In this document: positions 24,435 to 30,304 of the stretch, in pieces | Numbering within the stretch: position 1 is the first letter of the stretch | How the letters are laid out: each line of letters opens with the position of its first letter | Source: Pseudoflavonifractor capillosus | Lineage (GTDB): Bacteria > Bacillota > Clostridia > Oscillospirales > Oscillospiraceae | Direction of reading: 5' to 3' | DNA length: 32,220 nt | Assembly: GCF_016899775.1 (NCBI RefSeq) | Contig: NZ_JACJJE010000037.1 | Span: forward strand, 1 to 32,220 | Notes under the pieces: generated by a model | Seen by the model: only the letters and a program-made list of their open reading frames with translations | Database searches by the model: none | What the model was told of the DNA's origin: nothing | Position numbers and translations under genes: made by a program

Positions 24435-25526
24435 TTATTCCTCAAACTCGCCCTCGATCATTCCATTGAGATATTTTCCGGGGTCAGCGATAAATTCCTC
24501 CCATCTAGCTAACGGATGAAACTCCTCATGCTCGATGTCCAGATACCACAGTTTTTTATCTCTGGGACTCCACAGCAGCAGATAGTCGCTGTAGTTGTCC
24601 ATCTTCGCCATCAGGGAGAGCAGCTTTTTTCGTTTCCAGGTCATCTCCTGCACATCCATGTAGGGGTAAAGCTCCGCCCATTTCACCAGCTCCCGCTCCG
24701 GAAATTCCAGGCGCAGGGGGCCGGTTTTCAAATATTCCACCAGCTTGGCAGGCAGCTTGTAAGGCATGAGCTGACGCACCTTTTCCTGTTCGTTATGCCA
24801 GCCCTCCGGCTCCAGGGCTTTTAAGTAGGCGGCCATTTCCTGATTTTTGTTCTGCACCGCCACGGTGTAGGGCCGGTCGCCGTATTTATCCGGGATGGTG
24901 ATGTCGGCCCCCTGCTCCACCAGCCAGCGCACCATAGAAAAATCGTTGTGCCGTGCCGCTTCGGTGACAGGGGTGGAAGCGTAGGGGAACACCATGTCCG
25001 GCTTGTGGTAGTTGATATCGGCCCCTTTTTGAATCAGGTACTCCGCAAGCATCTGATTTCCATGGCTCGCCATACTGCGCAGGGCTTCACCGCCGTATCG
25101 CTTCAAATCCATGCTCAGCCTGTCCAAAATTGGGAGCACATCAGGATCACGCCGGTTCTCCAGATGGAGAAACAGCCGGTAGATATCCTCTTGTTTTGCG
25201 GGAATTCTGACTCCCGCATGGATCAGAAAAGAAAACAGGGACAGGTCTGGACTGCGCAGGGAGCCATAAAGCAATGCTTCCGGGTTATGGGTCAAATCTG
25301 CGCCGGATTCGATCAGCAGCCGCACCATGTCCATCCGGTTTTCCAGCACCGCCAGTTCCAGCGGAGAGGTTTCCTCCTCCCGCGGCCATGCTCCAATCGT
25401 TACCTGATAGCACTGCGGCTCATTGGGAGAATGCCCTGCGTGAAGCAGGGAACGAATCGCCTCTATGTCACCACTTTTGATGGCAGCCATCATGGGAGGT
25501 ACATTTGAATAGCTTACTTCACTCAT
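24435..25526 (-). CDS. Ankyrin-repeat protein with SUKH-like C terminus
   Basis: A 363-residue protein with ankyrin repeats over about 8-240: MMAAIKSGDIEAIRSLLHAG, PLELAVLENRMDMVRLLIESGADL, MASHGNQMLAEYLIQKGADIN, VTEAARHNDFSMVRWLVEQGADI and RPYTVAVQNKNQEMAAYLKAL. The last 100 residues (LVEYLKTGPLRLEFPERELV...LLLWSPRDKKLWYLDIEHEEFHPLARWEEFIADPGKYLNGMIEGEFEE) resemble the end of SMI1/KNR4 (SUKH) domains, where a strand giving W-DIEHEE is followed by a helix with eF. Both ankyrin and SUKH folds are known in immunity proteins. The SUKH call is tentative. AAGGAGG precedes the ATG. Confidence 0.8.
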   Translation of the reverse strand: MSEVSYSNVPPMMAAIKSGDIEAIRSLLHAGHSPNEPQCYQVTIGAWPREEETSPLELAVLENRMDMVRLLIESGADLTHNPEALLYGSLRSPDLSLFSFLIHAGVRIPAKQEDIYRLFLHLENRRDPDVLPILDRLSMDLKRYGGEALRSMASHGNQMLAEYLIQKGADINYHKPDMVFPYASTPVTEAARHNDFSMVRWLVEQGADITIPDKYGDRPYTVAVQNKNQEMAAYLKALEPEGWHNEQEKVRQLMPYKLPAKLVEYLKTGPLRLEFPERELVKWAELYPYMDVQEMTWKRKKLLSLMAKMDNYSDYLLLWSPRDKKLWYLDIEHEEFHPLARWEEFIADPGKYLNGMIEGEFEE

Positions 25527-25544
25527 CCGAGTCCTCCTTATAGT

Positions 25545-26927
25545 CTATTGAAAAATTTCCTGATACCTTTCTCTCAGTTCCTTCGGAGCCGTCTTAATGA
25601 CCTTGCTGCCGCCGTTTTCAGAGGCTTGCCCCCAGATGGCCCAGAGCAGGCTCTGCCAAGCGATGGCCCGGAATTTCGGGTCTTCGTTTTCTTCCGGCAG
25701 GAGATAAGCGGAAAAGCGGCGCTTGACTGCCAGCAGTGCATCCAGGCTTTCCCCATTGGCTATCAGGCTGCGGAATTCTCTGGCAGGCTCCAGCCACTGC
25801 ATAGATAATGCGCCCCGCACCAATACCCCCAGCGTCCATGGTTGGAACCCAAACTTTCGGATCAAGGCATGAAGGAATTTCCCTTGCAGGGAGGAGTGCT
25901 CGTCATCGCAGAGATCCAGATACTCCGTCACCAGCGGTGCCCACGGTTCTCCCTCCAGCCCCAGGGCAAACACGGCGAAGGTGCCGGGCATCGCACAGGC
26001 TTCATCCGCGAGGTTTTGGTACCACTCAAACTCCCGCATAGCCAGGCGAGCGTACCGCGCCATAGCCGAGTGCAGATTGGGGTGCTGCACAGCGCAGGCA
26101 AAGAGCTGATTGACTCCCTTTTTGGGCAGGCCGGGAATGGGCTGGTAAATCTTCTCCGGCCCCCGGAACTCCACCGAGTAACTGCGGGGAAATTCCTCCT
26201 GCTCCAGCACCGCGCACAGGTAGTCCAGGATTTCCCCATAGCACTCCTCGGTGGAGTCCCTGGCGGTGATGCGGATGGTGGCAAACGCATCGTTGGCCGA
26301 TGCGGTGAAATGCTCCGTCTTACGCCGCTGGATGTCCTTTGGCAATTTGCCGCTGCCGCCCGTTTTCAGCTGCTTCACCATGTCCGGGCGAATCTGGGAA
26401 ACCAGGCCGAGAATGTGCTCGGTGGTGAGGGAGTTGTAGCTGGCTCCATATACCGTATAACAGACCGCCACATAGCAGGCAAAGCGCAGCAGGCCGTCAT
26501 CCACATCCTCCGGCCTCAGTTCGGGCCACACGGTGCAGGGCGGGTAAGCGGAAAAGTAATCCTCTTTCTCTCCAACCTCAAAATACCGCTCCTGCACCTG
26601 ATGTTCGATGTATTGTCCCAGTGTGTGGTCAATCTCTTTCCAGCCCGCCAGCCGCCGCAGGGCATCGCAGAAGGCGACCGCATCCGCATAGGGAAATCCC
26701 TTCAAAGGCAGTTTGGACAGGTACCGCTCCAGCAGCTGGCTGGGAAGAAAGGGTGTTCCGTTTTGATTCCGAACAACCACCGGGTAGCCGGAATGGTTTT
26801 CTTTTGCGGTTCCATCCAACACATCCTGAATGCACTGATCGGCTTGTTCCAGCACTTCGGGGTCCGTGTCCGGTTTATGGATCAGATAATAACGGCCATG
26901 CACGCCGTCTCGTTTCGGTAAACTCAT
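25545..26927 (-). CDS. DUF6138-like protein, copy 2
   Basis: A 460-residue protein beginning MSLPKRDGVHGRYYLIHKP. The ATG at 26927 overlaps the stop of copy 1 in ATGA and has AGAGGTGG upstream, which rules out the earlier start codons in the frame. It is soluble and mostly helical. Conserved blocks shared with copy 1 are LLRFACYVAV, RKTEHFTASANDAFA, ITARD.TEEC, EFPRSYSVEF.GPEK, GLPKKGVNQLFACAVQ, AMPGTFAVFALG and YLDLCDDEHSSLQ. The pattern fits the DUF6138 family as I remember it; no function is known. It is shorter than copy 1, lacking the acidic C-terminal insert. Confidence 0.72.
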   Translation of the reverse strand: MSLPKRDGVHGRYYLIHKPDTDPEVLEQADQCIQDVLDGTAKENHSGYPVVVRNQNGTPFLPSQLLERYLSKLPLKGFPYADAVAFCDALRRLAGWKEIDHTLGQYIEHQVQERYFEVGEKEDYFSAYPPCTVWPELRPEDVDDGLLRFACYVAVCYTVYGASYNSLTTEHILGLVSQIRPDMVKQLKTGGSGKLPKDIQRRKTEHFTASANDAFATIRITARDSTEECYGEILDYLCAVLEQEEFPRSYSVEFRGPEKIYQPIPGLPKKGVNQLFACAVQHPNLHSAMARYARLAMREFEWYQNLADEACAMPGTFAVFALGLEGEPWAPLVTEYLDLCDDEHSSLQGKFLHALIRKFGFQPWTLGVLVRGALSMQWLEPAREFRSLIANGESLDALLAVKRRFSAYLLPEENEDPKFRAIAWQSLLWAIWGQASENGGSKVIKTAPKELRERYQEIFQ

Positions 26928-28399
26928 AGCAGGCCACCTCTTTCTTCCAGGCTCTCCGTGATTGGAATAAAAATCTGCCGGCAACGCTCTTTCAGTTCCT
27001 CCGAAGCTGCTTCCACCACTTTTTGACCACCCTTGGCGCTGCCCTTTCCCCAGATCACATAGCAGACCGTTTCCCATGCGTATTGCAGCACTTCCTCCGG
27101 GCTGGCTTCTGTTTCCTCGGCGGGTTTCTCGTCCTCGTCATCATCGTCATCCTCGTCGGAGGAAAAACCGCTTGGAACGATCTCGGACAGGTGGATTTTT
27201 GCCTCCAGCAGAGCGTCCAGGCTTTCTGCGTTTGCTATCCACGCGGCATAGTCCTTGGAATACTTCATGTTCTGCATGGACAGCACCCCACGGACAAATA
27301 CAGGGACGGTATCAGCGGTAAATCCGAACTGTTTCACATACTCCCGGAGGAATTTTTCCTGTAAGTGGGAGTGCTCATCATCACAGAGATCGAGATAATC
27401 CCATACCAGCTGCCGCCACTCTTGCCCCAGCATTCCCAGGGCGAACACGGCAAAACTTCCGGGGAGCGCGCACTGCTCATCGCTGAGATTGGTGTACTGC
27501 TCATATTGCCGCATGGCAAGCCGGGCGTACCGTTCCATCAGGGGGTGGAGGCCGGGATACTGCACGGCACAGGCAAAGAGCTGGTTTACTCCCTTTTTGG
27601 GCAGTCCCGTGATGGGAAGATAACTTTTTTCCGGCCCTTTGAACTCCACCCCATAGCTGCGGGGAAAATCCTCCTGCTCCAGAAGCTCACACAGGTAGTT
27701 CAGCACTTCATGGCAGCATTCCTCTGTGTTGTCCCTGGCAGTAATACGGATAACGGCAAAGGCATCGTTGGCCGATGCGGTGAAGTGCTCTGTTTTCCGT
27801 TTTTGCAAAGAGATCGGCAGCCTGCCGGTCCCATGTTCCCGGAGCTTTTTTACCATATCGGGACGGACTTTCTCCACCAATCCGAAGAGGTAATTGGCGT
27901 CCAGATACTGAAAGTCCAAACCATACACTTTATAGCTCACCGCCACATAGCAGGCAAAACGCAGCAGCGGCTCCGGGACCTCCTCTGCACGGATATCTGG
28001 TTTCAGGGAATACTCCCGATCCCAGAAGTGGTCATCTTCATTGCCTGTCACGACAAAATACTTCTCCTGCAGCTCCCGTTTCAGCATATCAAGTAAATGG
28101 TGGTCAATTTCACCCCACCGGCTCTGGCGGCGCAGGTTTTCGCTGAAGGCGATGGCCTTTTCCGCGTCAAGGGTCTCAGCCCGCTGCGCTTCGGTCCATG
28201 TCCGAAGCAGTTGCCACACCTCAAAGGGCGCGCCTTCGCTGCTGACCACGACCGGTGGCCAGAGGGAATCAAGCCGCGTGATTCTCCCGTCAATGGCATC
28301 CTGGATGCACTGGTCAAAGAGCGGCTGCAGTTCCTCCTGTACCTCTGGCTTCATCCAGTAACAGCGCCCGTCCGCACTATTTCGTTTTGGTAAACTCAT
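26924..28399 (-). CDS. DUF6138-like protein, copy 1, first cargo gene
   Basis: A 491-residue paralogue of the next gene with the same conserved blocks and the same beginning, MSLPKRN. The ATG at 28399 has AGAGGTGG, and the bases from there to the ATG nearly match those before copy 2, so the repeat unit includes the ribosome site. A run of acidic residues (SSDEDDDDDEDEKPAEETEASPEE, about 435-455) is special to this copy. The stop overlaps copy 2. A terminator-like hairpin lies just upstream of the ribosome site. It leads the operon and so would be most exposed to any control there. Confidence 0.72.
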   Translation of the reverse strand: MSLPKRNSADGRCYWMKPEVQEELQPLFDQCIQDAIDGRITRLDSLWPPVVVSSEGAPFEVWQLLRTWTEAQRAETLDAEKAIAFSENLRRQSRWGEIDHHLLDMLKRELQEKYFVVTGNEDDHFWDREYSLKPDIRAEEVPEPLLRFACYVAVSYKVYGLDFQYLDANYLFGLVEKVRPDMVKKLREHGTGRLPISLQKRKTEHFTASANDAFAVIRITARDNTEECCHEVLNYLCELLEQEDFPRSYGVEFKGPEKSYLPITGLPKKGVNQLFACAVQYPGLHPLMERYARLAMRQYEQYTNLSDEQCALPGSFAVFALGMLGQEWRQLVWDYLDLCDDEHSHLQEKFLREYVKQFGFTADTVPVFVRGVLSMQNMKYSKDYAAWIANAESLDALLEAKIHLSEIVPSGFSSDEDDDDDEDEKPAEETEASPEEVLQYAWETVCYVIWGKGSAKGGQKVVEAASEELKERCRQIFIPITESLEERGGLL

Positions 28400-28424
28400 A
28401 TCAGGCCACCTCTTTCCGAACAAT

Positions 28425-28472
28425 AAAAAATGCCCCGCGACACCCTGTCATTTGGACAGGCTGACGCAGGGC
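28425..28472 (-). terminator. Terminator or attenuator between the TetR gene and the cargo operon
   Basis: On the minus strand GCCCTGCG (28472-28465) pairs with CGCGGGGC (28439-28432). The inner part CCTGTC pairs with GACAGG, and the hairpin is followed by ATTTTTTATT. It has the form of an intrinsic terminator for the TetR gene (stop at 28571). Its T tract ends about 10 bases before the AGAGGTGG of the first cargo gene. Little room is left for another promoter, so cargo transcription would have to pass through it. Confidence 0.75.
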
Positions 28473-28570
28473 GCGAAAAGGCCGCACAGAACCAAGACCT
28501 GTATCCCAAGGCTCTGTGTCTGACGATATTCTGCTGTCTTTCCCGTCCGCTTGGACATGGGTACTCATCT

Positions 28571-29206
28571 CTAGCCATTTGCTTTCACCTGCCGCACATC
28601 CTCTTTTACCCGCTCCATCTCGTCCACCAGAGCCCTGACCTGGAACTCCACCATGTCCTCCGCCACTTCTGGAAACAGGAAGGGCATAGTGTCCGGAATG
28701 GCCTTGTGCACCATCATCATGCTGAGGGCCAGATTGCCAAACAGCCGGGGATCAATACTGTCCACAGGGAGGCCAAAGATGGAGAGCAGTTTCCCATAAA
28801 AACTGACCTGGTCCTGTCGAAAGGCCTGAAAATTCTCCTCGGAAAGGCAGCGGCGCGCCTGCTGCTCCTCCTCAATGGACAAAACAGCAACTCCGCTTTC
28901 GGCCCCGTAGCAGCAGTTTTTCAGGAAGGTTTCCACGCCCGCCCGCCAACTGAGTGCCGGATCCTCCATCAGCTGCCGGGCATAATCCAGCAGCCTGGGC
29001 TGCTGATATCGCAGGGCGTGGAGCACCAGTTCCTCCTTGGATGAGAAGAAACTGTAGAAGAAAGTCTTGGAGATTCCCACTTTTCCGCACAGAACATCAA
29101 TGCTGCTGTGAATCAATCCCCGATCCGCGATACACCGGATCATGGTGACCATCAGGGCTTCCTTTACCTGCGCCCTCTCCTCATCGGAATACGCCTTTCT
29201 TGCCAC
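28571..29206 (-). CDS. TetR/AcrR family transcriptional regulator
   Basis: A 211-residue regulator. The N terminus holds the TetR helix-turn-helix: VTMIRCIADRGLIHSSIDVLCGKVGISKTFFYSFFSSKEELVLHALRYQ (about 20-68), with the diagnostic K-FFYSFFSSKEEL. The remainder is the ligand-binding helical domain. It starts at a GTG at 29206 with GGTGGTGA upstream. It probably represses its own promoter (29260-29287) and may control neighbouring transcription. There is no clear palindromic operator. The cargo operon begins 172 bases after its stop, behind the hairpin at 28432-28472. Confidence 0.85.
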   Translation of the reverse strand: MARKAYSDEERAQVKEALMVTMIRCIADRGLIHSSIDVLCGKVGISKTFFYSFFSSKEELVLHALRYQQPRLLDYARQLMEDPALSWRAGVETFLKNCCYGAESGVAVLSIEEEQQARRCLSEENFQAFRQDQVSFYGKLLSIFGLPVDSIDPRLFGNLALSMMMVHKAIPDTMPFLFPEVAEDMVEFQVRALVDEMERVKEDVRQVKANG

Positions 29207-29259
29207 AAGCCGTCACCACCCTGTATAAAATATAAAATCAAAAAATAGTCTTTATTTGT

Positions 29260-29287
29260 ATTATAGCGAAACTTAAATGAAATGCAA
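29260..29287 (-). promoter_or_regulatory. Promoter of the TetR-family gene
   Basis: On the minus strand TTGCAT (29287-29282) and a perfect TATAAT (29265-29260) are 16 bp apart, in an AT-rich stretch. Transcription would start near 29253, about 47 bases before the GTG. This is the only strong sigma-A-type promoter I see upstream of the cargo operon, so it may also feed the operon if the hairpin at 28432-28472 is passed. Confidence 0.7.
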
Positions 29288-29670
29288 GACTGTTCACAAA
29301 AATAAGTCCCCCGGTGCAACACACCGTGGGCATAGTAGGATGCGTTCAAGATGCCGGGGTAATCTTTGTTAACACCGTGCTAAAACCATTCTGAAAGATG
29401 TGGTTGCTAACTGCCTCCCAATGCGTTACTCTGACCACATTTTTAGCCACAGTGCCGCTCGGAGCACACGGAAACAGTCCATCCGAAGAATGCTAAAGAG
29501 TAATCGGAATGGAACAAAAATGGCTATAAAGTATTAGAAATAATACAAAAAAGATAATTCCATCTCTTTGTTTATGCAGCGCAATTTTTGAGATACCCGA
29601 AGCATTGCTGTGCACAGCGTCGGTGAAAAAGCTGGGAACCTTTTGGAACCTCTGGATTTCCTCAAATCTA

Positions 29671-29802
29671 CGACCACCTGAAATCCGAAAAGCCGGTTCA
29701 GCGACCACCTAAGCTTGCGCTGCGGCAAAATCCCGCAATCCCTTCACACGCCCCGCACTGCGGGGCGTTGTAGCTGGGAGGTGGGCGCTTTGCGACCACC
29801 TC
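29671..29802. repeat. CGACCACCT repeated three times
   Basis: The 9-mer occurs at 29671-29679, 29702-29710 and 29794-29802, all in the same orientation. The last copy is part of the 3' arm of hairpin 2 in oriT candidate B. Such iterons near an oriT or origin are typical binding sites for accessory or initiator proteins. The first candidate site has related GACC words but not this exact 9-mer. Confidence 0.6.
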
Positions 29803-29812
29803 CCTTTATCCT
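29748..29812. other. Second, orphan oriT-like site (oriT B)
   Basis: Hairpin 1 has 10-bp arms around one base (29748-29768, ACGCCCCGCA-C-TGCGGGGCGT). Hairpin 2 is GGGAGGTGG (29776-29784) with CCACCTCCC (29796-29804), abutting TTTATCCT (29805-29812). Layout, orientation and spacing match candidate A. In both, 40 bases separate the shared CCCGCACTGCGGG from TTTATCCT. No relaxase gene is beside it. Other bases between 29288 and 29670 show no gene I can support. Confidence 0.6.
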
Positions 29813-29828
29813 CGTACTAAAATCGAAC

Positions 29829-30175
29829 GCCCCTGATCCCAGCGAAACAGCCGGAACCAGGGGCAAAAAAATATTTTTCTAGGAATCAGAATTCGCTTCA
29901 AAAATGGAAAATACGGAGTCCTCTGGGCGCTAACTTTCTGTTCCCGCCTTTCGCCCACAAGAGCTGCACAGCGGCTTCATGCCGGCGCTTGTTGGTACAC
30001 GGTTGTCCTGCGCCCAATCGTCTCACACAAAGCCGCACAGGGGCAGCACGGCGGGATTTCGCTCCGTGTCCTACAGGGCACCGCAGTTTTTTGTTCTCTA
30101 TCGATAAAGTGGGTCCGGGCTTCCGCCCGGAAACTGCGTCGGCTGCCGCTTGCGGCAAGCCAGACGCTCTGCTTG
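29829..30175. other. Gene-free region with hairpins, probable mobile-element relic
   Basis: There is no ORF with good coding character or ribosome site here. Visible structures are a stem at 29829-29835/29858-29864 (GCCCCTG/CAGGGGC) followed by A and T tracts, and a stem CCGGGC-TTCC-GCCCGG at 30115-30130. A stem TGCCG/CGGCA with a 4-base loop lies at about 30144-30157. Stretches here look like conserved intergenic sequence next to mobilisation genes in clostridial elements, where similar bases are often annotated as short spurious ORFs. That likeness is from memory only. Confidence 0.35.
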
Positions 30176-30235
30176 CCCCACCTAAGGGTGGGTAAAATTG
30201 CTTCCTCGTACAGGTTTTGAACCATAAAACGCAAG

Positions 30236-30268
30236 AGGACCGCCCATCCCATTGGGGCGGGCGGTCCT
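30236..30268 (-). terminator. Terminator of the surface-protein gene
   Basis: AGGACCGCCC (30236-30245) and GGGCGGTCCT (30259-30268) form a 10-bp GC-rich stem with further inner pairing. It lies 37 bases past the stop of the SLH protein on the minus strand, and GCGTTTTAT follows. The T tract is a few bases off the stem, so it is moderately convincing. Confidence 0.65.
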
Positions 30269-30304
30269 GTTTACCTCAAGTCCGTCAGGACAGAGCTTGG
30301 GCGC

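Noticed and set aside
8718-28399. A toxin, nuclease or secretion gene hidden in the cargo operon
   Set aside because: No toxin C-terminal domain, Rhs/YD repeats, LXG, WXG100 or nuclease motif is visible in any of the 18 products. The array seems to be antidotes only.
29977-30252. Minus-strand ORF of 91 codons (MGWAVLLRFMVQNLYEE...)
   Set aside because: It lacks a ribosome site, overlaps the surface-protein terminator and consists of hairpin-rich intergenic sequence. It looks like the spurious ORFs common in mobile-element intergenic DNA.
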